64,000 nt of DNA from Actinomadura graeca (GTDB taxonomy: Bacteria; Actinomycetota; Actinomycetes; Streptosporangiales; Streptosporangiaceae): assembly GCF_019175365.1 (NCBI RefSeq), contig NZ_CP059572.1:558001-622000 (forward strand), read 5' to 3'. Under the pieces are notes generated by a model, which saw only the letters and a list, made by a program, of their open reading frames with translations, was not told the origin of the DNA and ran no database searches. A program made the position numbers and the translations under genes. Positions within the stretch are counted from its first letter, which is position 1. The number at the start of each line of letters is the position of its first letter. Shown here one piece after another: positions 16,263 to 25,739 of this stretch.

Positions 16263-16292
16263 ACTCTACATAGGTAGAGCTCAAGGTCACAA
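16263..16292 (-). promoter_or_regulatory. PadR operon promoter with embedded operator palindrome
   Basis: On the minus strand TTGTGA (16287-16292), 18 nt and TAGAGT (16263-16268) form the promoter. CTCTAC-ATAG-GTAGAG (16264-16279) is a perfect 6-bp inverted repeat covering the -10 and part of the spacer. A bound dimer would block RNA polymerase, as expected of PadR repression. Confidence 0.6.
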
Positions 16293-16397
16293 CCGCCGCG
16301 ATTCGGAAGGTCGTGGTTCGGAGTGTGGCGTTGACCTGCGGAAACGCCGGAACCGCGCGGCGCGGCGTGCGGGGGCCCAGTCAGGACGCCGTGCCCG

Positions 16398-19307
16398 CTA
16401 CTTTCGAGCCGATGAACGCAGCGGGCCTGGAACCGGGCAGTGGGTACGCGGGTCGCGGCGCTGGCCGGGCTGATACAGCTCGCCGATCATGAAGACGCAG
16501 ACCGGCCGTTCGTTGATGTCGTGGATGTTGGCGATCCTGAGGAGGGCGAGGTTGCGGTGGTCGCCCGCACGGGAGCGGACGAAGTCGATCAGGCCGGTCA
16601 CGCCCGTCGAGGCGAAGCCGGGTTCACGGAAGCGTTGTGCGACGGCCGCCCGGTCGAGTGTCGCGGCCTGGGCCCAGGGCCCGTCCCTCCGAATGCTGAG
16701 GACCGAGTCGATGAAGACGCCGGCGGCGTCGAAGGTGAGCCCCACTCGCTCGGCGGGCCAGCTCAGTCCCGGTTTCTCGCCGGCACTGAGTTTCGCGGCC
16801 AGGTCTTTGTAGAGCGCGCCGTATTCCGAGCAGAACGAGGCGAGCTGGGCCGCTCCCTGAGCTCCGGACGCCTTCCCTTGTTCAGAACAGGAAGAATCAG
16901 CCAGAACCAGGAGACTACCGAGGCTCACATAAGAGACCGGTATACCCGCGAGTGCGCTCGATCTGCGGCTGCCGGCATTGGCGACGAAACGTGAAATGGC
17001 GTCGTCGGCGACGATGGCGGGCAGGGTGCCGCGATCGGCGCAGCCTCCGGTGATCGCGCGCAGGAAGTCGCTGAACTCGTTCTCCCGCCCGGCGAAGAAG
17101 GCGATCTCCTTATGGCGATCCACATCGCACGCCTGATGCAGGTCACCACCGGCGTCCGCCCAGGAAATATCTCCTATTGGGATCCGGAATTCCCTCAGCT
17201 TCTCTTTGGTCGCCTTGACCAGTGAGCCGATGTAGGTGTCATCACCCTGGCCCAGGGGGTGATAGATCACCACTCTCGTGGCGCGCAACGACCGTGCGTA
17301 CTCGGCGAGCAGGATCGCTTGGAACCGATTGCTCGGAACCATCTGGAAATAGAGGGGCGACCTCTTCTCCAGGCCGGTGCCGGTGAGGGTCGTGCCGAAG
17401 GCCGGCACGCCGGCGCCGCCGAACATCGTGATCGCCTCCTCGGTCTGCACGACGGTCCGGTCGAGACCGACCACTCCGAGAAGACGCGGATCCCTTCTGA
17501 AGAGGGAGAGCAGCATGTCGCGGGTGACCCGAGGAGCCTCCCTCATCTTCTCGCCGCCATTGGCGATGATGATCTCAAGGAGCGGCTCGGTGCTGGACTT
17601 GCCGTTCTGTATCCGCTGCCGCAGAAGGAGCCCCTCCAGCTCCTCCGAGACCGCGTGATCGGTGTCCTGAAGTGATCCTTTGTGCGTGAAGGCGGCAAAG
17701 AACACCAGACCGATATAGGGCCTGCCCGGGTTTGCGGCATGGCTGCGCCGAGCCGCTTCGTTCTCGTCAAGGACCTTCTTCTGAACAAGGCGCAGCCGCT
17801 CGTTCGAGCCGAAGATCTGCGTTTTGTCCGCACTGTATCCGACGCACTGGACATCATCACGGCCGAACGTGACGGCCCGGACCGAGACGCGCGATCCGAG
17901 CCGGGGCATCCGCAATGCGCACCCGGCCTCTAATTGCCGGAGAGCGAAGCCGGACAGCGGGAACAGCAGGACGGCCACCGCGCCGAGACCCGCCACCCTG
18001 AGGACCGAACTCCTCGTGAGCCACAAGGCGCGGCGACAGGCGAACGCGTCCGATCGCCAGACGGAAAGATCATCGCCGGGGAGGCGGTCCTCGTTCGCGG
18101 GGACGGCGGCCGGAGGAAGGCGGAAGGGCAGATGCCGGGCATCGGAGGCGAATGTCTGACGCTTGTCGGGCAGATGCCTCCACCAATCCTGCAACGCGAG
18201 GAGCGCCTTCGCCGGATGGTAGACGATCTTCCCGGGCTCGATCGGTTCGGGCGGAGGATCCTCACCGGCCGCGATGACCAGGAGCGGATCGAAGTCACCA
18301 GTTTCGTTCCGGACCGAGTTGATCAGGCCCAGCAGCTCGCCGGCACCGTTGTCGGCCGTGGCGTTGCCGATGAGCAGCACCACGTATCCCGTCCTGCGGT
18401 AGCCGTCCAGGCGCGGGAACACCTTGAAATGGCGCCGTCTGTAGATGACGCGGAGATCCTCCAGAAACGCGTGGACGAGGAGCTTCTTGACGCTCGTCTC
18501 CATCTCGGGCTTACGGTGTCCCACGGTGAGCCGCGTGGCGAAGTCGAGGAAGTTCCGCGAGTGCTTCGGCACCACCATCGCCTGCCGGCGCATGAACCAG
18601 TGGCTTTCGCGTGCCAGCCCGGGCACCGACGCCGGGACGAGGCGGCTTAGGCGGGCGATCCGGTAGCCCAGCCAGAAGAGGCCGAACATCAGTGTGATCG
18701 GCGATGAGGCCACCTGCTGGACGAGGCGGTTCAGCGCCTCCGCCACCCCGCCGCCATCCGGAGCCCGGGCCCCTCCGCCCGCCCACTGCTTGAGGAAGGC
18801 GGTGATCTCGGCCTTGTCATCTCGCGTCCGAGGCGCCTCGAGTTTGGTCCCCGTGAGAAGGTCCGCCACGCGGTAACGGGTGAAGCCGCTCAGCCGCCTG
18901 CCCCTCGTGCGATGGACGGACAGGCCATCGCGGGCCTCGTCGAGCAGGGGCAGCAGAGGAGGCTCGCGGGGCCTCTCGTACGCCTTCGCGGCGTCCTCTC
19001 CGTCCTGCCCGTCAGGCGTGGAGGGCGGCGGGCCGAGGCGCCAGCGCTCCAGGCTGTGCCTTGCCGCGGTCGCGGCGTCCACACGGAGGACCGGGACGTC
19101 CGGCGCGTTCTCGAGTATGGACGTCTCCAGCGAGCGGAGGAATCCGGCCGTCGTCCCGTCGTGCTGGAGATAGATGATCGGGAGGGGGTGGTCCCCCCGG
19201 ATCTCCCGTTCCTGGCTCCACGTGAACGGCCTGGGGCGCTCATAGAGCTTGCGGATGACCTCGACGAGCGTCCCTATTCCGGCGAAAACAGGGTTTCTAT
19301 CAGACAT
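16398..19307 (-). CDS. Membrane receptor: NTPase-like region, TM helix, PBP type-1-like domain
   Basis: A 969-residue protein of no named family (numbering from GTG 19316; ATG 19307 is residue 4). Residues 45-80 (LPIIYLQHDGTTAGFL) sit where a P-loop would be, but the GK is missing. A hydrophobic stretch lies at 205-219, and YVVLLIGNATADN at 311-323 resembles a Walker B/sensor strand. A clear membrane helix spans about 438-459. From about 545 the pattern is that of branched-chain amino-acid receptor domains (GRPYIGLVFFAAF, RRDPRLLGVVGLDRT, FGGAGVPAFGTTLTG, LYFQMVPSNRFQAILLAEYA). Composition is markedly less GC-rich than flanking genes. It may be an extracytoplasmic sensor signalling to a STAND-like interior; the function is inferred only. 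Confidence 0.7.
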   Translation of the reverse strand: MSDRNPVFAGIGTLVEVIRKLYERPRPFTWSQEREIRGDHPLPIIYLQHDGTTAGFLRSLETSILENAPDVPVLRVDAATAARHSLERWRLGPPPSTPDGQDGEDAAKAYERPREPPLLPLLDEARDGLSVHRTRGRRLSGFTRYRVADLLTGTKLEAPRTRDDKAEITAFLKQWAGGGARAPDGGGVAEALNRLVQQVASSPITLMFGLFWLGYRIARLSRLVPASVPGLARESHWFMRRQAMVVPKHSRNFLDFATRLTVGHRKPEMETSVKKLLVHAFLEDLRVIYRRRHFKVFPRLDGYRRTGYVVLLIGNATADNGAGELLGLINSVRNETGDFDPLLVIAAGEDPPPEPIEPGKIVYHPAKALLALQDWWRHLPDKRQTFASDARHLPFRLPPAAVPANEDRLPGDDLSVWRSDAFACRRALWLTRSSVLRVAGLGAVAVLLFPLSGFALRQLEAGCALRMPRLGSRVSVRAVTFGRDDVQCVGYSADKTQIFGSNERLRLVQKKVLDENEAARRSHAANPGRPYIGLVFFAAFTHKGSLQDTDHAVSEELEGLLLRQRIQNGKSSTEPLLEIIIANGGEKMREAPRVTRDMLLSLFRRDPRLLGVVGLDRTVVQTEEAITMFGGAGVPAFGTTLTGTGLEKRSPLYFQMVPSNRFQAILLAEYARSLRATRVVIYHPLGQGDDTYIGSLVKATKEKLREFRIPIGDISWADAGGDLHQACDVDRHKEIAFFAGRENEFSDFLRAITGGCADRGTLPAIVADDAISRFVANAGSRRSSALAGIPVSYVSLGSLLVLADSSCSEQGKASGAQGAAQLASFCSEYGALYKDLAAKLSAGEKPGLSWPAERVGLTFDAAGVFIDSVLSIRRDGPWAQAATLDRAAVAQRFREPGFASTGVTGLIDFVRSRAGDHRNLALLRIANIHDINERPVCVFMIGELYQPGQRRDPRTHCPVPGPLRSSARK

Positions 19308-19513
19308 TCTTGCCACTTCGGATGATCAGCGGCCACCGCGGTCACGGCACCGGGGACTTCGCGAAGATCGCAGGGAAGATCGCTGGACCACGAAAAGTGC
19401 CGTCCGGGCCTCGGCGGATCGGTACCACCCGAATCCGCGGTCCCGTACAAGATCCACGGCATCCGCCCCGCACCGCGTACCTCGCGAAGGTGTCCGAGCT
19501 TCATGCTCGGCAT
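19274..19513 (-). CDS. possible small upstream gene overlapping the receptor start
   Basis: A 79-residue frame (MPSMKLGHLREV at the N terminus, TAVAADHPKWQECLIETLFS at the end) lies between the promoter at 19.6 kb and the receptor gene. It overlaps the receptor's first 34 bases. Codon bias is intermediate, no family is recognised, and the start is uncertain (TTG 19540, ATG 19513 or 19504). It could be a coupled partner or a leader peptide, or spurious. Confidence 0.35.
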   Translation of the reverse strand: MPSMKLGHLREVRGAGRMPWILYGTADSGGTDPPRPGRHFSWSSDLPCDLREVPGAVTAVAADHPKWQECLIETLFSPE

Positions 19514-19579
19514 TTTCCACCGGATCCATACTCCGGCCAAGAGACCGGTCAGAATACTGACTAATCAAATCTTGCGGTC

Positions 19580-19608
19580 GACATAATCTCATCTCACCTC
19601 TTCGTCAA
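19580..19608 (-). promoter_or_regulatory. Promoter of the receptor transcript
   Basis: TTGACG (19603-19608), a 17-nt spacer and TATGTC (19580-19585) on the minus strand form the strongest-looking promoter of this AT-rich gap. It would transcribe the small ORF and the receptor. The rest of 19609-19753 shows no gene. Confidence 0.5.
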
Positions 19609-19753
19609 CGCCTTACATATATCTAGATGTCTGCTTTTAAGCGCCCAGGGCTACATGTGGAGTTTGAACCATAAAGGCCGGAGAAGGGCAGAAGGCCCCC
19701 TGAGGGACGGGCGGACGGGCGGGGGCCGGGGGGTGGCGGCGTAGCGTGGGGGG

Positions 19754-19948
19754 ATGAGGCGGCGCAAGGTGGTGTACGGGATCATGATGGGGGTGTGCCT
19801 CACTCTGTTCGTGCTCGCCTGGGCGGTCGTCCCGCGGTTCTCGCCCGCGGCGGCGGTCGGGATGTCGGTGGTGGCGGCGGTGATCCCGCCGTTCGCGGCC
19901 GTAGTGGCCAACTGGGGCGTCGACCGGACGGACCGGCGCGGCAGGTGA
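19754..19948 (+). CDS. DUF3099 small membrane protein
   Basis: A 64-residue protein with two hydrophobic helices (GIMMGVCLTLFVLAWAVVPR and AAAVGMSVVAAVIPPFAAVV) and basic ends. The layout and wording fit actinobacterial DUF3099, whose function is unknown. The start has a G-run upstream. It is followed after 19 nt by the TRIC gene and may be co-transcribed with it. Confidence 0.68.
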   Translation: MRRRKVVYGIMMGVCLTLFVLAWAVVPRFSPAAAVGMSVVAAVIPPFAAVVANWGVDRTDRRGR

Positions 19949-19967
19949 GCGCCGGCGGGGACGCGGC

Positions 19968-20594
19968 GTGACGGGACCGGGCGTGGCCGGGGCGCTGGAC
20001 CTGGCGGGGATCTTCGTCTTCGCCGTGTCCGGGGGGCTGGCGGCGGTGCGGCAGCGGCTGGACGTCGTCGGGATGGTGGTGCTCGCCGAGATCACCGCGC
20101 TCGGCGGCGGGATCCTGCGGGACCTCCTGATCGGTGCGGTGCCCCCGGCCGCGTTCACGAGCCTCGGGTACGTGCTGGTGCCGCTGACGGCGGCGGCACT
20201 GGTGTTCTTCTGGCATCCGCAGGTGACGCGGCTGCTGCCGGCGGTGCTGCTCTTCGACGCGGCGGGGCTCGGGCTGTTCTGCGTCACCGGGACGCTGAAG
20301 GCGCTGGAGCATGGGCTGTCGCCGCTGCACTCGGTGTTGCTCGGGGTGGTCACCGCGGTCGGCGGCGGGGTCCTGCGGGACATGCTCAGCGGGCAGATCC
20401 CCTCGGTGCTGTACGACCGGCAGCTCTACGCGCTGCCCGCGATGCTGGGGGCCGCGGTGATGGCGGTCGCCTACACGGCCGGCCTGCACGGTGGTGCCGT
20501 CACCGCGGGCGCCGCGGTGCTTGCGTGCGGGCTGCGGCTGATGGCGATGCGGTACGGCTGGCGCGCTCCACGGCCCCGTGGCGTCACGGATTAG
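19968..20594 (+). CDS. TRIC-type cation channel (UPF0126)
   Basis: A 208-residue membrane protein made of two repeats of three helices. The glycine motifs GGGILRDLL and GGGVLRDML, one per repeat, mark the TRIC/UPF0126 family of homotrimeric monovalent-cation channels. The N-terminal [16 protein letters not shown] is also typical. GTG start at 19968. Its physiological role in actinomycetes is not established. Confidence 0.85.
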   Translation: MTGPGVAGALDLAGIFVFAVSGGLAAVRQRLDVVGMVVLAEITALGGGILRDLLIGAVPPAAFTSLGYVLVPLTAAALVFFWHPQVTRLLPAVLLFDAAGLGLFCVTGTLKALEHGLSPLHSVLLGVVTAVGGGVLRDMLSGQIPSVLYDRQLYALPAMLGAAVMAVAYTAGLHGGAVTAGAAVLACGLRLMAMRYGWRAPRPRGVTD

Positions 20595-20641
20595 GGCGGG
20601 ACGGTTCGTTTCCGCAGGTTCCGGCGGGTAACGTCACGGTC

Positions 20642-21454
20642 ATGGGGCGGATCACCGTGCGCAGGCCAGTGCTGAGGCTGAGCACCACCGGGACGCGGGG
20701 GCGGCGTCCCGACACGCTGGCCGTCGAGGAGCCGCTGGAGATCCGGGTGGCGGGCAAGCCGCTCACGATCACCATGCGGACGCCCGGCCACGACTTCGAC
20801 CTGGTCGCGGGGTTCCTGGCGGCCGAGGGGATCATCGGGGACGCCGGGGACCTGACGGCGATGCGCTACTGCGCCGACACCGAGGAGCAGAACACCCTCG
20901 ACGTGACGCTGGCGCCCGGGGTGCGGCCGCCGGACGACTCGATGACGCGGGCGTTCGCGACGACCAGCGCGTGCGGGGTCTGCGGGAAGTCGAGCATCGA
21001 GGAGCTGCGCGCGGACCGGCCCTACGAGGTCGCGGACGACCCGGTACGGCTGACTCCCGCGGTGCTGGCGGCGCTGCCCGAGCGGCTGCGGGAGGCGCAG
21101 CGGGTCTTCGAGCGGACGGGCGGGCTGCACGCGGCCGGGCTGTTCGACGCCTCGGGCGCGCTTCTGGCCGTCCGGGAGGACGTGGGGCGGCACAACGCGG
21201 TCGACAAGGTGGTGGGGTGGGCGCTGCGGGAGGGGCTGCTCCCCCTCGGCGGGCGGGTCCTGATGGTGAGCGGGCGGGCGTCGTTCGAGCTGACGCAGAA
21301 GGCGATGACGGCGGGGATCCCGGTGCTGGCGGCGGTCTCCGCGCCGTCGTCGCTGGCGGTGGACCTCGCGGAGGACGCGGGCATGACGCTGGTGGGGTTC
21401 CTGCGCGGGGAGACCATGAACGTCTATACAGGCGCCGAGCGCATCGCCCTCTGA
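20642..21454 (+). CDS. fdhD: Formate dehydrogenase accessory sulfurtransferase FdhD
   Basis: A 270-residue FdhD, which passes sulfur from a cysteine desulfurase to the Mo-bisMGD cofactor of formate dehydrogenase. The essential CxxC is in [11 protein letters not shown] (Cys111 and Cys114). [41 protein letters not shown] and [12 protein letters not shown] are conserved. ATG 20642 is used; the open frame upstream overlaps the TRIC gene in another frame and is ignored. Together with moaA and the Sec genes it points to a formate dehydrogenase elsewhere in the genome. Confidence 0.95.
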   Translation: MGRITVRRPVLRLSTTGTRGRRPDTLAVEEPLEIRVAGKPLTITMRTPGHDFDLVAGFLAAEGIIGDAGDLTAMRYCADTEEQNTLDVTLAPGVRPPDDSMTRAFATTSACGVCGKSSIEELRADRPYEVADDPVRLTPAVLAALPERLREAQRVFERTGGLHAAGLFDASGALLAVREDVGRHNAVDKVVGWALREGLLPLGGRVLMVSGRASFELTQKAMTAGIPVLAAVSAPSSLAVDLAEDAGMTLVGFLRGETMNVYTGAERIAL

Positions 21455-21460
21455 GGGCCG

Positions 21461-22423
21461 GTGGCACGCGTCACCTTGACCCGGGGCCGTCGCGGGCGGT
21501 TGATTGACGCTGTGTCCAATAGTGAGCGTTTCCGGTGGGTGCGTGGCGACGGGGTGGATCTGGCCTTGTGGGAGCAGGGCGACCGGTCGCGGCCGACCGT
21601 CCTGCTGGTGCACGGGTACCCCGACACCCACGCGGTGTGGGACGAGGTGGCCGAGCGGCTCGCGGCCCGCCACCACGTCGTCCGGTACGACGTGCGCGGT
21701 GCCGGGGCGTCGTCGCGGCCGGCCGGGCGCGGGGGGTATGCCTTCGGCCGGTTGATGGCCGACATGCGGGCGGTGCTGGACGCCGCCGCGCCCGGCCGCC
21801 GGGTGCATCTGGTGGGGCACGACTGGGGCTCGATCCAGTCGTGGGAGGCGGTCTGCACGATGGCGGAGCGGTTCGCCTCGTTCACCTCCATCTCCGGCCC
21901 CTGCCTTGACCACGTGGCGCTCTGGACGCGGCGTGGCCTGGCACGCCCGACGCCGTCGAGCCTCCGGCGGGTGGCCGGGCAGGGCGTCCGGTCCTGGTAC
22001 ATCTGCCTCTTCCAGCTTCCGGTGCTGCCCGAGCTGCTGTGGCGTGCAGGGTTGTCCAGGGTGTTCACGCGGGCCCTGGAGATCGGTGAGGGCGTCCCCG
22101 CCCGCGACGGGCATCCGGCTAGGACGCTGCCGCGCGACGGCGCGTCCGGTGTGGGGCTGTACCGGGCGAACATGGTGCGGCTGCGCAGGCCGCGCGGGCG
22201 CCGGACGGACGTCCCGACGCAGGTCATCGTCCCGACCAGGGACCTGTTCGTCTCGCCCCATCTGGTGGGCGGGCTGCCGGAGCACGTGCCGGACCTGTCG
22301 ATCCGGCCGGTCGCGGCCGGGCACTGGGTGCCGCGCAGCCGTCCGGACGCCGTCGCGCGCTGGGTGGCCGGGCATGTAGCCCGGGTGGAGGACGGGCCGC
22401 GGGCGGCCCGGTCCGCCGGCTGA
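21461..22423 (+). CDS. alpha/beta hydrolase, epoxide-hydrolase (EphD) type
   Basis: A 320-residue hydrolase with HGYPDTHAVWDEV (oxyanion hole), YDVRGAGASSRP, the nucleophile elbow GHDWGS with Asp as expected for epoxide hydrolases and dehalogenases, and AAGHWVPRS with the catalytic His. It resembles the N-terminal hydrolase half of EphD-like fusions, but no dehydrogenase half follows. GTG 21461 lies 6 nt after the fdhD stop with GAGGG before it. GTG near 21512 (VSNSERFRWV) better matches family starts and has TTGACC upstream, so the start is open. Confidence 0.8.
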   Translation: MARVTLTRGRRGRLIDAVSNSERFRWVRGDGVDLALWEQGDRSRPTVLLVHGYPDTHAVWDEVAERLAARHHVVRYDVRGAGASSRPAGRGGYAFGRLMADMRAVLDAAAPGRRVHLVGHDWGSIQSWEAVCTMAERFASFTSISGPCLDHVALWTRRGLARPTPSSLRRVAGQGVRSWYICLFQLPVLPELLWRAGLSRVFTRALEIGEGVPARDGHPARTLPRDGASGVGLYRANMVRLRRPRGRRTDVPTQVIVPTRDLFVSPHLVGGLPEHVPDLSIRPVAAGHWVPRSRPDAVARWVAGHVARVEDGPRAARSAG

Positions 22424-22450
22424 GGCGGCCCCGGCCCTAAGGTGATCGGT

Positions 22451-24076
22451 ATGGCGGACGCGGTGGTCATCGGGGCAGGGCCCAACGGGCTGGTCGCGGC
22501 CAACATGCTCGCGGACGCGGGCTGGGACGTGGAGGTGCTGGAGGCGCAGCCCGAGCCGGGCGGGGCCGTGCGCAGCGACCGGGGGGTCCACCCCGACTAC
22601 GTCAGCGACCTGTGCAGCGCCTTCTACCCGCTCGGCGTGGCGTCCCCCGCCATGCGGGCGCTCGGCCTGGAACGGCACGGGCTGCGGTGGAAGCACGCCG
22701 AGGCCGTCCTCGCGCATCCGCTCCAGGACGGCCGTTGCGCCGTCCTGGAGCACGACCCGCGGGCGACCGCGGAGGGGCTCGACGCCTTCGGGGACGGTGA
22801 TGGCGAGGCGTGGCTGCGGCTGTACGGGCTGTGGGAGGAGATGGGCGAGGCACTGCTGCGGGCCCTGTTCACCCCGTTCCCGCCCGTCCGGGCGGCGCTG
22901 CCTCTGGCCGCGGCGCTGCGGCGCGCGGGCGGGCTGCGCGTCCTGCGGACGCTGGCGGCGCCGGTGCGCGGGCTGGGCGAGCGGGAGTTCACCGGGCCGG
23001 GCGGGCCGCTGCTGCTGGCGGGCTCCGCCCTGCACACCGACGTGTTCCCCGAGACCACGGGCGGCTCGGGGTTCGGGTGGCTGCTGGCGATGGTCGGCCA
23101 GCGGGACGGCTGGCCGGTGCCCGAGGGCGGCGCGGGCGCGCTGACGGCGGCGCTCGTGCGGCGGCTGGAGTCCCGGGGCGGGCGGGTCCGCTGCGACACC
23201 GAGGTCACCTCGGTCGTCGTGGGGAACGGCCGGGCGCTGGGCGTGCGGACGGCGTCCGGGGAGGCCGTGCGGGGGGCGCGGGCGGTGCTGGCGGACGTGT
23301 CGGCGCCCGCGCTCTACGGCGGCCTGGTGGACTGGTCCGACGTGCCCGCCCGCGACCGCCGGGGCCTGCGCGAGGACATGCGGCGCTTCGACTGGGACCA
23401 CGCGACGTTCAAGGTCGACTGGGCGCTGTCCGGCCCGGTCCCCTGGGCGTCCCCCGGCGCCGGACGGGCCGGGACCGTGCACCTGTCCCCCGGCATGGAC
23501 GCGCTGACCTGGTACAGCGCGCAGATCGCGACGGGGTTCGTCCCGTCCGAGCCGTTCGCGCTCCTCGGCCAGATGACGACCGCCGACCCGTCCCGCTCCC
23601 CCGCGGGCACCGAGTCGGTGTGGGCCTACACCCACGTCCCCCAGCGGGTCAGGGGCGACGCCGGGCCGGACGGGATCACCGGCGTGTGGGACGAGCGGGA
23701 GCGGGACGCGATGGCCGGGCGGATCGAGGCGGCCGTCGAACGCCTCGCCCCCGGGTTCCGCGACCGCGTCGTGGCCCGGCGGGTCATCGCGCCGCCCGCG
23801 TTCGGCGGGCACGACGCCAACCTGCACGGCGGCGCGCTGAACGGCGGGACGGCGCAGGCGCACCAGCAGCTCGTCTTGCGCCCGGTCCCGGGGCTGGGGC
23901 GGGCGGAGACGCCGGTCGCCGGGCTCTTCCTGGCGTCGGCGTCGGCGCATCCGGGCGGCGGTGTGCACGGCTCCTGCGGCGCCAACGCGGCCCGCGCGGC
24001 GCTGGCGCACGACGGCTCCGCGGGCCGCCTCGTCCTCACACCGGGCCTTGCGGCGCTGCGCCGCCTCCTGACCTGA
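22451..24076 (+). CDS. FAD-dependent oxidoreductase, CrtI/COG1233-like
   Basis: A 541-residue flavoprotein of the phytoene-desaturase-like superfamily. The N-terminal dinucleotide fold is AVVIGAGPNGLVAANMLADA, ending in EVLEAQPEPGG. A second motif, GALTAALVRRLESRGGRVRC, precedes the substrate region, and the C terminus GGGVHGSCGANAARAAL closes the FAD site. No other carotenoid genes are nearby, so a carotenoid role is not implied; the substrate is unknown. ATG 22451 is preferred over an in-frame GTG at 22442. Confidence 0.85.
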   Translation: MADAVVIGAGPNGLVAANMLADAGWDVEVLEAQPEPGGAVRSDRGVHPDYVSDLCSAFYPLGVASPAMRALGLERHGLRWKHAEAVLAHPLQDGRCAVLEHDPRATAEGLDAFGDGDGEAWLRLYGLWEEMGEALLRALFTPFPPVRAALPLAAALRRAGGLRVLRTLAAPVRGLGEREFTGPGGPLLLAGSALHTDVFPETTGGSGFGWLLAMVGQRDGWPVPEGGAGALTAALVRRLESRGGRVRCDTEVTSVVVGNGRALGVRTASGEAVRGARAVLADVSAPALYGGLVDWSDVPARDRRGLREDMRRFDWDHATFKVDWALSGPVPWASPGAGRAGTVHLSPGMDALTWYSAQIATGFVPSEPFALLGQMTTADPSRSPAGTESVWAYTHVPQRVRGDAGPDGITGVWDERERDAMAGRIEAAVERLAPGFRDRVVARRVIAPPAFGGHDANLHGGALNGGTAQAHQQLVLRPVPGLGRAETPVAGLFLASASAHPGGGVHGSCGANAARAALAHDGSAGRLVLTPGLAALRRLLT

Positions 24077-24121
24077 CGCGTCTTCAGGCCGCGGCCGGTC
24101 CGGTCCGACCCGGCGCGGGTG

Positions 24122-25567
24122 TCACGCCACCTGCTCGGCCGACAGGGGGCGGGCGACGTCCTCCAGCGACCTGCGGGCGGCCTCCACGCCGAGGAACATC
24201 TCCACGATCCCCGCCGCGATCATCAGCGCGGCCCCGAGGAAGTAGCCCGCGGCGACGGCGGAGATCCGCTCGGTCTCCACGAGGCGGCCGAACAGGACGG
24301 GGCCGATCACGCCGCCGAGGCCCGTCCCGACCGCGTAGAACGCGGCGATGGCCATGGCCCGCGTCTCCATCGGGAAGATCTCGCTGACGGTCAGGTACGC
24401 CGAGGACGCGCCGGCGGAGGCGAAGAAGAACACCGCGCACCAGCAGGCGGTGAGCGTCCAGGCGTCCAGCACGTCCGCGCGGAACAGCAGGCCGGTGCCG
24501 ATCAGCAGCACGCCCGAGAGCACGTACGACAGGGTGATCATCACGCGGCGGCCGACGGTGTCGAACAGCTTGCCCAGCAGGAACGCGCCGAGGAAGTTGC
24601 CGATGCCGATCGGGATCAGGTAGTAGCCGACCTTCGCGTCGGGCACCCCGAAGAACGTGTCGAGCACCAGCGCGTAGGTGAAGTAGACGGCGTTGTACAG
24701 GAACGCCTGCCCGATGAACAGCGCGAGGCCGAGGACCGTCCGCCGCGGGTAGCGCCGGACGGCGGTCTCGGCGATCTCCCGGAAGCCGACCACCCGCCGC
24801 TGGCGGACGCGGATCGTCTCCCCCGGCCGTTCCGGCTCGGCGCCGGTCTCGGCGGCGACCCGCCGCTCGATGTCGGCCACCACCCGCTCGGCCTCCTCCT
24901 CGCGGCCGTGGATGAACAGCCAGCGCGGGCTCTCCGGCACCGTCCGGCGGACGAACAGCACGCCGAGGCCGAGGAGCGCGCCGAGGGCGAACAGGGCGCG
25001 CCACCCGAGGTCCTCGGGGACGAGGTCGCCGTTCAGCACCGGGATCGACAGCGCGGCGGCGAACGACGTGCCGATCCAGAACGAGCCGTTCACCACCACG
25101 TCCACGCGGCCCCGGACGCGGGCGGGGATCAGCTCGTCGATCGCCGAGTTGATCGCCGCGTACTCGCCGCCGATGCCCGCGCCGGTGAGGAACCGGCACA
25201 TGTAGAACCACCATGGGCTGAAGGACACCGCGGTCAGGACGGTCGCGGTCAGGTACAGCGCGAGGGTGAGGAGGAACAGCTTCTTGCGCCCGAACCGGTC
25301 GGTGAGGTGGCCGAACAGCAGCGCGCCGAGGCAGGCCCCGATCACGTAGATGGACGCGCCGAGCCCCACCTGCCCGTCGGTGAGCCCGAGCCCCGCGCTC
25401 TCGTCGGTGAGCCGCGGGCCGATCACCCCCACGACGGTGACCTCCAGGCCGTCCAGGATCCAGACGGCGCCGAGACCGATCAGCACGGTCCAGTGCCATC
25501 GCGACCAGGGCAGCCGGTCGAGCCGCGCGGGGATGTCCGTCTCGATGGTCCTGAGCGTCGTCGTCAC
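24122..25567 (-). CDS. MFS metabolite/sugar-type transporter
   Basis: A 481-residue twelve-helix major facilitator. The loop 2-3 signature GHLTDRFGRKKLFLL, RFLTGAGIGGEY in helix 4 and VPESPRWLFIHGREEEAERV after helix 6 mark the sugar/aromatic-acid porter branch. ILDGLEVTVVGVIGP in helix 1 carries the acidic residue typical of proton symporters. GTG start at 25567. The substrate cannot be read from the sequence. It is divergent from the CBS-protein gene across about 170 bp. Confidence 0.87.
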   Translation of the reverse strand: MTTTLRTIETDIPARLDRLPWSRWHWTVLIGLGAVWILDGLEVTVVGVIGPRLTDESAGLGLTDGQVGLGASIYVIGACLGALLFGHLTDRFGRKKLFLLTLALYLTATVLTAVSFSPWWFYMCRFLTGAGIGGEYAAINSAIDELIPARVRGRVDVVVNGSFWIGTSFAAALSIPVLNGDLVPEDLGWRALFALGALLGLGVLFVRRTVPESPRWLFIHGREEEAERVVADIERRVAAETGAEPERPGETIRVRQRRVVGFREIAETAVRRYPRRTVLGLALFIGQAFLYNAVYFTYALVLDTFFGVPDAKVGYYLIPIGIGNFLGAFLLGKLFDTVGRRVMITLSYVLSGVLLIGTGLLFRADVLDAWTLTACWCAVFFFASAGASSAYLTVSEIFPMETRAMAIAAFYAVGTGLGGVIGPVLFGRLVETERISAVAAGYFLGAALMIAAGIVEMFLGVEAARRSLEDVARPLSAEQVA

Positions 25568-25739
25568 CCCGCTGTGGTTCCCGATCTACGACAAATATGC
25601 CGATTCGCTGCGCCGGAGGTTTACCGCCGCGGGGTTTTCCCCGGGGCCGGAACATGCGACCTTTGGCAGGAGAAAGCCCGGCGACCGGCCCCCGGCGGCC
25701 GTCGTCCCCCGGGTCCGAACCGGCAGCGGAGCGTGAGGC

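Noticed and set aside
20591..24010. Very long minus-strand open frame of over 1100 codons
   Set aside because: It lies antisense to fdhD, the hydrolase and the oxidoreductase. Its Arg/Gly/Pro/His-rich composition is typical of the shadow frame in GC-rich DNA.
22451..24076. Carotenoid biosynthesis (phytoene desaturase) gene
   Set aside because: It belongs to the wider CrtI-like family, and no phytoene synthase or other carotenoid gene is nearby.
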